From Zygnema cylindricum (taxonomy: Eukaryota; Streptophyta; Zygnematophyceae; Zygnematales; Zygnemataceae): DNA of 60,815 bases. The notes beneath the pieces were generated by a model, which was not told the DNA's origin, made no database searches, and saw only the letters and a program-made list of their open reading frames with translations. The stretch spans positions 1 to 60,815 of the forward strand of contig JBBHKE010003273.1 in assembly GCA_037447655.1 (NCBI GenBank). Direction: 5' to 3'. Within the stretch, counting starts at the first letter, position 1; each line of letters opens with the position of its first letter. This document shows positions 41,394 through 52,100 of this stretch, piece after piece. The position numbers and the translations under genes were made by a program.

Positions 41394-44107
41394 CTTGTCT
41401 ATTAGCGCCCAACAGTACGAGTCCAAAAGGATATTTTGCCTTTGGTTCTGTTTGGTTTCCAACTCCGAAAGCACCGACATTTGTCGGGGGGGTGACCGGA
41501 TCCGATATAACGGGAGCTTGTGGGAAATTATGTGTCAAATCTAAATATGGCTTCTATACTCGAAGGAATAATAGAAACGTGGAAAACGCTTGTTATTGTT
41601 TGAACGGCGATCCCGATTATACGAAACCGGAATATTTGTGGGGAGAAGGATTTTATACCAAAAAATGTCCTAAGCTTGCAGGTGGGAATTGGGAAAGTGA
41701 TGGGATCCAGGTTAAGGGTTTGGAGGTTAGAGCTTAGGGTTTAAGGTGTTGGATTTAAATTTTATTATTTGGGGTTAAGATTTTGAATTAAGACCAATCA
41801 AGTTTTAGACTTTTGAAGCCATTGCGGTACAATGTTTTGTGTGTGTGGATTTGTGTAAGAAAATTTTTTTTTTGACTTTTTCGTTCTTTGAACTATCTTT
41901 TTTTTTTGTGAGGGTGTTTTTTTTTATTTTTTCTGATAATTTTCACATGTGAAATTGGGATGGGTTTGCAGCTCCTCCCCCTCCTCACAAAAAGAGAGGT
42001 AACCTCATCGACCTTTTTGGTGCTTAAAACAAAAAGTTGATGGAAATTACCAAATTAACGAGTTGTTAAGGAATTTAAGAACCTAAGTTTGAATAATCTC
42101 ACATAATAAGATGGTAAAGGAGTGTGATGTAAATGTGTATTAATGAATCATTTTCTTAAAAAATTCGCCGCATGCAAACATGTTGTTGGATCTTTGTTAC
42201 TTAATTTTGATTTACGGAGTATTGTCGCACTGATTGCTGCTTTCATACGACCTTCGTACTGAACTCTCGCACGTTTAGAAAGGTTAGAAACTACTGCAGC
42301 CATTATTCAGAATTGATCGCTGACGTGGCAGTGTGGGTTCTGGGATTTGCAGGACCGCCCCCACCACGTACGTGACATTTGTCCCATTCCTCTGCCTTAT
42401 ACTACGCCACGTCATGTGATGACGTCATGCTGTCCATTTGAGTTGTTCAAAGTTTCTAAAAAAGAAAGAATGGATGTTTTGTTGTTGATTGAGGAAGCGA
42501 AACTGAAAGACATGAGCCAGTGATAGAAATAGAGTGGGTCTCCTTATTGTTTTCTATGTCTTGAACCTTGGACTTCGGGGTTTGGATGGTTTGCAGGACC
42601 TCCGCCACCCTTCACACCAAAGCGTAAGTTTTATTTAAGTTTGAAACCACAAATGGGTGGTAAAATGGGAAGTTTCTCAACAGTTTCTTCACCTTGAATT
42701 CTTTAAAGTTGTTAGTGTGTTTTTTCTCGTATGGCTTTGTTTTTTTTTCTTTTTTAAATCAACATTTTTCGATTTTGAAGCAAAAAGAATCAGTAAACCA
42801 CATTACGACTTTACATTTTATTACAGCTTTTAACTAAAATCGTACTTTCTCATTATAACTAACCAATGAGTGTCGAAAAACATTTTGTTCTCGAGCGAAT
42901 GTGCCCTTTTAGGTTTCATTTTTCCTCCTAAAAACTTAAAAACAAAAGCATTTTCTTAATTCCTTCCTCGTTTCCTCTTTAAAAATCAAAAAAACTAAAG
43001 TTTCTAACTCGAATTCACTCAATGTTCTATGTATATGCAGGTTGTGCCGTTTCGTACAATAGTTCGAACCCGTACGGGTTTTTCTATTTAATACAACATT
43101 ATCCATATTATGTTTTCCTTCCGTTCAAGACTAATGAAACAGAGAGGGTGGATGTGTGGCCCCTAAAAGGATCTGCTATTCGATGTAATATCGTTTGTAA
43201 GAATTACAAATGGGGTTTTGTTGTAAGAACTGGGAAATATACCAACGATGCAACTTGTTCTTGTCTTAAATCGGCGATGACTTACGAACATGGAGGAGAA
43301 ATCAGTTACGGAATTGAGTTCTACAGTAAATCTTGTCCAAAGAAAAAAGGTGAGAAACTAAAAAATAATATACATATGATTTGGCACGAGTCTGGATTGT
43401 CTCGGTTTTTTTATTCTTTTTTTTTATGTTCGATTCACACTTTATTATTTTGACCTACTTTATGCTAATTCTACTGAGCACTTTTCTCAGTTTCCTTCTT
43501 TTACTGTTTCCTCTATTTATTTATTTTTATCTTTATTTCATTCTTTGTATCCTAATTCTACTCTCCGTACACTCTGTTTATTTCCTTTTTTCGCTATTTG
43601 GACCCTTTCTAATACTAGATTTGATCACTTTGGTGTTATTTTCACTTCTTTTAATACCGAATCCATTTTCCTTTTTTTATGACTTATCCCATCTTGCGCC
43701 CCTTTTTTGTGAGATTTACTGCACCTTGCATTGTTATTGGAGTTAGTGAAGAATTAGCGTTTCATGTGGTATTAATATTAAAAACACTAAAATTATTGGT
43801 AGAAGTCTTAACTTATTTCGTGCCACTTAATTTATATGTGACTGTTATCAACACGATTTTATGATTTTAAGTTAAAAAAAAATGAGTGAATCAACATCCT
43901 CAACTCTAATAATGGTCTAAGGTGTAGCTTCCTTACAATCGAAAGAATTGCCCCTATTTCCTATTTTTATTGCTCCCGACTTTTTTTTTTGTTCAAACTT
44001 AATGCTAATTCTACTCTTTTTTTTTTGTTAATTTCAACCTCTAATTTCTTCTAGGGCACCACCCCCCCGGAGTCGGAAAGCATCCCCCTGGTGTGGGGGG
44101 ACACTGA
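41394..44107 (+). CDS. Modular six-cysteine-domain protein with proline linkers (5' exon not found)
   Basis: Exons supported by GT/AG borders and frame: 41394-41681, 41972-41998, 42353-42367, 42597-42623, 43041-43349, 44055-44107 (stop 44105-44107), about 239 residues. Every intron is phase 1. Exon one and exon five encode homologous domains, each with six cysteines in the pattern C...C-x3-C...C-x-C...CPK; shared landmarks are NS(T/S)xPxG(Y/F)F, (Y/W)GF, CxCL and FYxKxCPK. The three tiny exons encode APPPPHKKR, GPPPP and RPPPPFTPKR linkers. The last encodes GHHPPGVGKHPPGVGGH and stop. Cysteine spacing with NST sites suggests a secreted or wall protein. The start exon and signal peptide are not located. 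The C-x3-C...C-x-C part is faintly WSC-like, but I do not assign a family. Confidence 0.65.
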
Positions 44108-44340
44108 TGTGACAGAGGACGCGGGAGTGGGAGGTAGAGAGGGAGATAGGACAAAGAGGGAGGGAGGGAGGGACCAAGAGAGATAAGGATAGAGGGAGGC
44201 AAAGGAAGATAATATATATTATATGTGTGAATAGGACAAAATATAGGGAGAAGGAAATCGAGGAACATGGGGTGGGCGAGGGAGAGGGAGAGGGAGAGGG
44301 AGGGAAAGGAGGGAGAGGAAGAGGGGGACATTTTTGGGTT
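44108..44340 (+). repeat. GA-rich tract (likely 3' UTR region)
   Basis: AGAGGGAG-type purine repeats start right after the stop codon of the cysteine-rich gene. Frames in them are low-complexity. Confidence 0.6.
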
Positions 44341-44641
44341 TTTGTATGTAAAACGCCCATTTAATGTCCCTTTGTTCCTAAGAAAGCTACTGATATGTAA
44401 TAAATACTTGTGTTTATAGAGTTCAATGATGTATTTAGTGTTGACAATGCCACTTTATGTGTGCACTTTTGCATTTTTATATTATCATTAATATTGGAGA
44501 AGGCTTCAAAAGACTTCATAAAATGTCTCTATCCATTAAGTCTTAAGAGTGTCTGCAAAAGAAAAAAAAAATAATCACCTAGTTAGCGTGATGAGTTTTT
44601 TCAACTGATGGTTGTCTGCGAGAATTTCAATTTTACGATAC
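44341..44641. other. No feature seen
   Basis: AT-rich non-coding sequence between the cysteine-rich gene and transposon D copy 3. Confidence 0.45.
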
Positions 44642-44644
44642 TTA

Positions 44645-45522
44645 GGCGGTTTGCCCATGTGATAAAGTAAGGTTTTCTTCCCGTCGTTTCACAGAAAATG
44701 GGACTTGCAATGAGAAAATCTTACGCCGTACGAAAAATGGGCAAAAACTAAAGTACATTTTGCATCATCTTGGAACTTTGAAAGTACTCCAATCTTGCGT
44801 TATAATCTTTTCGACCCACTTCCACGTCACGCCAGCTCATCTTCACACTTTTACTGAAATCACCTTGCGAGGTGATTTTAATTGAAGTAATAGCCAATTG
44901 ACGTATAGCAAAATAGTATTCCACTTGTGAAACGTCTTCGAAAATTTTTGCACGAGGGAGAGTACACGCTATTTTTCCCTTGCTCGTCACGTGCATGTAC
45001 GTACGAAAATGACAAGTATGTACGGAAAAAAATTCGTTGGGGTCTTGGACCTCCACTTTCATTCATGGGTCCTTTGCAAAAGTTTCCGTCGTCCTCGTCT
45101 CTCCCCCTCTTTCTCACTCGACCGCTCCTCTTTCTCTCTTCTCTAAAGGAAATGCAGCAATAATAGTATCAAATGAAAGATCTTTTTTTTTTTTTTTTTA
45201 ATAATTGTGGTCTTAGTTTGATGGCATATCAAATGATAAAAGTTAAGAAAAAAAAATCAGGAAGCCATAGCGGAAAGTATACGTACTAATGACGTCACGA
45301 GGTAGACGTCATCAATTTTAGGAAGTTTCGTAGTCGTTTACATTTAGTTTAGTGGCCTGTCGCACATTTTCTAGACGTCTACAACAGTTACACATTTATA
45401 ATAACGAAGGCCCAAGTAACCATTTTGATCTTGGACATAGGAACACTTCGAAAAAGACATAGTAAAATTTGCGGTAAAATTCAAAGTAACATTGTAAAGT
45501 TTTGGTTACATGGGCACAGCGC
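44645..45522. mobile_element. Transposon D, copy 3 (degenerate ends)
   Basis: The left end TTA-GGCGGTTTGCCCATGTGA and the right end TTACATGGGCACAGCGCC-AAA are decayed inverted repeats. The interior shares GTACATTTTGCATCATC and CGACCCACTTCCACGTCA with copies 1 and 2. Confidence 0.6.
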
Positions 45523-46542
45523 CAAACTCTAGTTTATGGTCATCTTGAAGTATGGTGTAAGAAATGAGTTAGTCCGCACTAGAACCGCTCGTTATTTCGT
45601 ACAGACTAACAAAATGTGTGTCAAAAAAAGTCGTCGACCGGGGAAATTGAGTGCGTCGCCACTTAAAAGTGCACTCAGATTTGGTTTCCATTCATACAGA
45701 CGAGGCAACAATCAAGTTCGAAATCAAGCGAACTTGTTCCCACATTTTCAAACGTCGGATATGCGAACACAGGCTATACCGGCTACACTATGGGAAAAAT
45801 TTACCCAAATTAGAATTATGATGAATACGAGTAGTTAACACCACACACACACCCACACGCATTCTCACCTTCAAATCGGCAAACTCCGAAGTAAAGTCGG
45901 AAATGATGCAACGATCACAGTAGGGTACCCGAATACGTACCTGACCATTACCCGACCGCCCGCTTCGGATCTGGAACGGATTCCGGTGCCAAATATTGGG
46001 GGCCGGTCGGATTCGGGTGGGTGATTCACAAAAAAAAACAATAAAAACGGGTAAGATCGGGTAAGCAAAAAACAAAAAAATTGAAGGTTGTGTACTGTCC
46101 ATACTATCCAGCATTTTTGTACTTTCTACTTTTGGTATCGTGCAAGGTATTTTTGTACTTTCTACTTTTGGTATCGTGAAGGTATGAGGGAGATGTACCA
46201 TTAATTTAGTATTTATTTGAGTACAAGCAGATACGGAAAGTCATGAGAAATCGAGTTTTGGTTAACTTTTATTCTTGTTAACTCGTATCGGGTAACAGTT
46301 AACAATTTAGGAGCGTGACATAACGATCGGGTATAGGTTGTTCAGATTTAAAAAAAAAAAAATTGTCGGTTTCGAGTATCTAAAATTATGACTTTTGCGA
46401 CCCTGATATGATGCAGGGATAAAATACGTTTTAACAATAAGAGGGCGCCAAAACGAAATCGTCTTTCTGTGCACGATTCTATCTGTATCGGTCAATTCTA
46501 GAAAGTGCGTCAGCCTCTTAACTCGCTTATTGTACTATATAC
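45523..46542. other. Non-coding, with a short tandem duplication
   Basis: TTTTTGTACTTTCTACTTTTGGTATCGTG occurs twice at about 46111-46140 and 46149-46178. No gene is supported in the rest. Confidence 0.45.
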
Positions 46543-46545
46543 TTA

Positions 46546-47383
46546 GGGCACGGCCCCATGTGACTAAGTACGAGTTATTTTATGTCGATTTCCTTTTAAA
46601 CTTAGCGACGTGCTGCCTAAGTTGCGACCGTACGAAGAAATCTCAAATTTTTAGAGTACAATTTGTGACCGTACGAAGAAATCGCAAATTTGTAAAGTAC
46701 AATTTGCGTCATCGTCGAACTTAGGATGCACTGAAATTTGTCGTCTTGTGTTTTCTCGACCCACTGTCACGTCATCTTCAAACTTATCATAAAACTCATC
46801 GGCGAAGTGTTTTAAATAAAGTAGAACCGTTTTCACAAATAGGAAAATGTATTATCACGTGTGAAAAGCTTTCATAATTTTTTGACGACAGAAAAAAGTA
46901 CAGGATTGTTCGTTTTTGTCCGCATGCACCTTGTATGGTTTTTTTTAAGGGGTCTTGATGGTGCAGTGTCATTTCACGTAAAGGTGTAAAATCTGCGAAG
47001 GTGAAAAATCTGCGAAGTCATGGCGGCCGGACGGGAGAGGTTTAAGCAAAGGCATGTCGTACAGCCACGGCTGCAAGATTGTATGTCTACGATGTAACGC
47101 AATGACATGCGACATGCCAAATCGTTTCAAAAATTACGATGTGTCTTGCGACGCATCAAAAAGTTTCGGAAAATATGGTGCGGAAAGACAGATTGTACAC
47201 GTTGACAAGCGTCAAGGGCATTGTTGACGTATACAATCGTCACAAAGTTAAGTAACAATTTCGAGTAAACACATAGAGACACCTGAAATCCCAGATGGAC
47301 ACCTGAAACACATAGAAACACCGCCGGAGCCGCGCTAAAAACAAAGTAAGTTCGCTAAGTTACAAGTACATGGGGCCATACCC
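46546..47383. mobile_element. Transposon D, copy 2
   Basis: The left end GGGCACGGCCCCATGTGA and the complement of the right end GGGTATGGCCCCATGTAC are inverted repeats. The flanks are TTA and CAA. It is 838 bp without transposase. A local duplication (GACCGTACGAAGAAATC twice near 46626-46685) lies inside. Confidence 0.65.
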
Positions 47384-48006
47384 CAAGGGACTGTAGCGTC
47401 CATGTACCTTACTGCAGTTTGGCACGTTATGATTGACGCACTTTGACATGTATTGGGTTCTTTTTTTTTTTGGACTGTACTTGTTTTATTTTCAGCTTTG
47501 TATTGTTTCTCAGTGGGAGGTAAACGAATTCACGGAGTGTTTGAGTGAGGGAAATATATTCCCCTTTTTAAACTGAAAATCATTGGCTAAATATATGAAT
47601 TTGCCGAAATCTTCTAATCTTTTGCAATGTGTATGCTTCCGTTACAACGAGTATTGTCTTTTGTATTGATCCCACCAATAGTCACCAAAACATGATTATT
47701 TTTCCAAGTGTTGTATAATACTAGCGAGTGTGGCACCAATAGGAGTAAAATAAGAATAAGGCAACCTCTTAAGCCCGTTCCTCATTGATTGCCCCTGCTA
47801 CTGTTTCTTCGAATGAAACGCCATCTCTCAAAACACCTTGTAAAGAAGAGATTTCTTTAGTTTCTCTGGAGCCGTATTTGAAATGGATCTTCTTTCCTAT
47901 CCTTTCGCTCAAGATAAAGGTGGAGGAAAAGACGCATCCGAGAATATTTTCGTTTTCTATTGGACAATCTTCATTGGTACATAAATGAGGGTTTTGTGGA
48001 GATTGA
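47384..48006. other. No firm feature
   Basis: AT-rich sequence without repeat partners in this window. A 67-codon frame at 47785-47988 is not convincing by itself. Confidence 0.35.
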
Positions 48007-48144
48007 AAGTATCCTCAGCCAATCCGTTCAAGGTATCCGAATGAAATTGATGATGTGGGGATAAAGGAGCAAATTAAGAAGAGGAAACAAATTGTCGATG
48101 GTGGGTCGAGCTTGGATGAACAATATCTAGAGGATTATGTGTAA
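48007..48144 (+). CDS. Unassigned short coding fragment, 45 codons
   Basis: After a TGA, one frame runs KYPQPIRSRYPNEIDDVGI then EQIKKRKQIVDGGSSLDEQ to YLEDYV and TAA. The charged, non-repetitive composition looks more like a real C-terminus than its surroundings. Upstream sequence (47780-47960) has partial frames in other phases. It could be a last exon, a decayed gene or transferred organelle DNA. I do not recognise a family. Confidence 0.25.
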   Translation, partial: KYPQPIRSRYPNEIDDVGIKEQIKKRKQIVDGGSSLDEQYLEDYV

Positions 48145-48329
48145 TCTATGCTTTCTATTAGATCTAATTAATTAAATAAATTTGTCCTATTCAATGGGAG
48201 TATCCACGCTACTTTGAAGAACTATATAAAGACCCCATTTCCGAAATGAAACGACGAAAAATCGTCGCGAATCCAACGAACAATTCTGACGATCTCTACA
48301 AACTAATAATGATGTCACAATATTCTCAA

Positions 48330-48542
48330 CACAATACAATACAACACAATGCAATACAATGCAATACAATACAATACAATACAATACAATACAATACAAT
48401 ACAATACAATACAATACAATACATTACAATACAATACAATACAATACAATACAATACAATACAATACAATACAATACAATACAATACAATACAATACAAT
48501 ACAATACAATACAATACAATACAATACAATACAATACAATAC
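48330..48542 (+). repeat. Pentanucleotide microsatellite (ACAAT)n
   Basis: About 40 uninterrupted or near-uninterrupted ACAAT units, with two imperfect units near the left and one ACATT near 48423. The repeated coding frames over it are artefacts. Confidence 0.95.
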
Positions 48543-48764
48543 GCTCATCGTTATTAGTGTTTTAAAGTGTTTTTCGCCACGTGAAACATATTTTCGTCGT
48601 GCGCACATGTCAGATTGTCAATCGGAGACCGCCAATAGGAAGGTGTGAATCCTGCCTTCCAATAACAACCGTCGGATTGACAGTCCGACAAGTGTGCACG
48701 AATAAAAGACATTTTAAGTGGCCTATAAAAACATAACACTAATAAGCAATAACGACGAGCGGTG
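48541..48764. mobile_element. Transposon G, copy next to the microsatellite
   Basis: CGCTCATCGTTATTAGTG and CAATAACGACGAGCGGTG are inverted ends. The interior contains the conserved CCGACAAGTGTGCACG hairpin arm. It begins directly after the (ACAAT)n array. Confidence 0.65.
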
Positions 48765-49186
48765 TTTTACTTTCGGTGCTGCCATGTACTTGTACGTGGT
48801 CGCGGTCACATTCCGTACAGTCACCGCCAGTACTACTGCAATTTCGATTCCTTCCAGTATTACTGTAATTTCGTTCTGAGTGTGGTAAGTTGGTAACCCT
48901 ATTACAGGCATATTCTGTTTAACTAACTATCTATCTACGAAACCCTAACTTCAAAACCCTACTTGATGACTACTACCAATCTTTGACTTCGTTGACTTCT
49001 CCTTCTCCACCTCCCCTCTCTCTCCCTCTCCTTTCTGTCCCTCTTCTCACTCTCCCTCTCCTGTCTCTCACCGTCCGTTCTTTCCTTCTCCTTCTTTTGC
49101 TGTTTCTGTCTTCCTTCCTCTGGTTTTTGACCTATTTTCCCATGCTGATTTCCGTTTTAGGTTAAGTTTTTTTTTTGTGCTAAACC
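48765..49186 (+). promoter_or_regulatory. Promoter / CT-rich 5' UTR region of SUF4
   Basis: No clear TATA box is visible. A pyrimidine-rich stretch (48990-49130, CTCTCTCCCTCTCC) precedes the start, as is common in plant 5' UTRs. An intron in the UTR is possible, because TTTTAG|GTTAAG lies at about 49160. Confidence 0.35.
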
Positions 49187-52100
49187 ATGGGAAAAAAAAA
49201 GAAGAAGACGGCGAAGCCATGGTGTTACTACTGTGAAAGAGAATTTGAAGATGAAAAAATTTTGATTCAACATCAGAAAGCAAAACACTTCAAATGTCAC
49301 GTTTGTCACAAGAAACTGAGTACGGCGGGAGGCATGGTGGTACACGTTTTGCAAGTACATAAGGAGAATATGACCAAGTATGGTTTCTATCTCTCTCTCT
49401 GTCCCTGCCTGTCTCTTTGTGTCTATCTCTATATCTTTCTATATCCCTCTCTGTATCTTTCTTTCTCTCTCTCTCTCTCTCTCCCTCTCTCTCTCTCTCT
49501 TTGTGTCTCTATGTCTCTCTCTCTGTCTCTCTCTCTCCTCTCTTTCTTTCTGTGTCTCTCTGTGCCTCTCTCTCTTTGTCACTCTTTGGCTCCCTCTCCC
49601 TCCCTCCCTCCCTCCCTCCCTCCATCCCTCTCTCCTTCCCTCACCATCCCCGCTTTCTCTCTATCTCCCTCTCTATCTTGTCTCTCAACAAAGTAGAGAG
49701 AGACCTGAGTATTATTAGCACTCGAAGACAAGAGCATGTATAAGCAAAGATAAATAAAGGACATGTAAAGGACATATTAGACAAATCTATATTGTAGACA
49801 TATAAGGATATATAGGGTTTTTCTTTAGGCACGACTCTTTGTGAAAAAAATGGTTCTATGGCTTTGCTTAAAAAGTGAATGTTTGATTTACAATTGCAGT
49901 TTATTTTTTTATTTTTTTCTTTTTTCTGGATTCGAGTTAACACATCCAAAATAGGTGAAAAAAACAAGGTAATCCTTGAATTTTTTTTCCTTTTATTTCA
50001 ATTTGAATCTTTAATTTGGCTTTGGGAGTTTTAGGGTACCAAATGCAAGACCAGGGAGGGAGTCGGTCGAAATTGAAATTTTTGGAATGGAAGGTATCCC
50101 TCCGGAGGCCATAGCGGAGCATACTGGAGAACCAGGTAAGGTCAAAAAACCTTTCCCCCTCTTTTCTCTCTCAACTTCCTCTCTCACTCTCTCTCTTTCT
50201 CCCTCTCTTCCCCTTTCCCCCCTCCCTTTCCTCCGGAGGCCATAGCTGAGCATACTATAGAACCAGGTAAGAGCAAAAACACTTGAAAATTACCTTTTAT
50301 TTTTTTGACAAAATATAAACTATCTTTTGTTTTCTTTTAACTATATATATATATTTTTTAAAGAAACTATATTTTGTTTTAATTAAGGAACTATCGTTGG
50401 TTATTGAATCCCATCCAATTGTTTAAATAAACCGTTTGTTGAAAAAAAGGTTGAAAGTATCACCTTTATATTCTTACATTCTCAATAATAATCGGAACTC
50501 CTCATTTGGCAGTGCAAAATGATAAGATTTTTTTTTTTTTGTTTATTTGGACGATTCCGGAGTTCATTGGAAACGGGTTTTGATGTATTATGAATGTATT
50601 ATTCAATGCCTTCATATTATGGTATTATATCCTCGAGTCAATACCCGTAGATTCTACCCTGTTTAACTCAGCGGCAGTTCAATACTTGTTAAATTGCATT
50701 TTTAATTAATTTGTATGTTGAAATTTTAATTACTGATCTTTACGGGATTCGAACCTGGTTCAGTGCAATTTTATTATTTATTGAAATGTAAAATAAAGTG
50801 AACTCTGAATCATTAGGGGTATTCACACTGGCGGCAAGTTACGAATGTTAATTTTTATATAATGTGTGTAAAATGTTACCTGATTTCTACCAGATATCTG
50901 GTAACTTACACACATGTTATATCAACTTTTCTTATCTTGCCTCCCAGTGTGAATACTCTATTGAGCTTGATGGGATTTGAACCTGGTTCCATGCAATTTT
51001 ATTAATAATGAACTATAAGATTGTTTTATGCTTCAGTTTCTTGGATCGATAATAATCGGAAATCAAATTATGGAATATTTAAATATTTGAAGATTCCTAT
51101 ATTTTGCCGGTTTTGGACTTGTTCGCAACAATGTTATCATAAAAGTTAAACTGGCCTAAACCCTAATTTTTTTATGTTTATAAGGGTGGATACTGCTGTA
51201 TTATGAGTGTATTTGTAGGTAGGTTTTTTTTTCTTAGATCAGAGAACACTAACAAATAGGAAGACAACAAAAAATAAATAAGTTGAGGAACACTCTTTTG
51301 GAGGATGTAAGTCATGCAATAAAAGGAGGACGAGACCTTTGTTTCTGTCTTTGTTGGTTTAATTACATGACATAAATTTAGAAATAGTGAGAAGCTTTAG
51401 ATTCAAACTTAACATCGCACCTTGTTGTGACAAATGACAAATGTGTGTAAATAAAGGGAAAATTACTAGACAAAACTGGAAATGTTGTTAAAGTAAAACC
51501 CGGAGATTTAAACTCGAAATAGAGGAATTTTTTTTTGGAAACATAGATTGAATCCTGTCGTTTAAAAAAACGAAAAACCTAAAGATGTTTTTGATTTTAT
51601 CGTTTTGCCTGATGGTGGTTTCTACTATTGGACCACAAAACACCTGTTTTCAGATCTTGTTGCTTTATAACAAAACAAGAAAAAAATGGAAAGGCTGTAA
51701 AAGGTAACCTAGGTTTAGGTTTTGTCGTTTTGAACAAAATAAAAAGGCTGGAAACCTCTAGATGTTTTAAATTTTGTCCTTTTGGAAAAAAAACTTTGAA
51801 AAGGCTGTGAAAGTAAAATCTAGAGATTTAGATCTTGTTGTTTTGAAAAAATAAAAGTGGAAACCTAGAGATGTTTGAGGTTTTGTTGTTTTGCCTGATG
51901 GTGGTTTACTGTTTGGACCACAAACAAGTATTGGCAGATGAAGAAAGACCAGCAAAAACCGCAAAAGTGGAGGTCCCTCCCTCATCCATGTTTGGTATGG
52001 CCTCGCAACCGTATAGCGGATCACCTCCCGTGTAAGTTTTCTCTCTCTCCGTTCCTTACATTTACGTTTTTGTCTTGTGGTTTTTTTGTGGTTTTTTGTG

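Noticed and set aside
48246-48648. Several open frames of about 100 codons encoding NTIQY or YCIVL repeats
   Set aside because: They are translations of the (ACAAT)n microsatellite.
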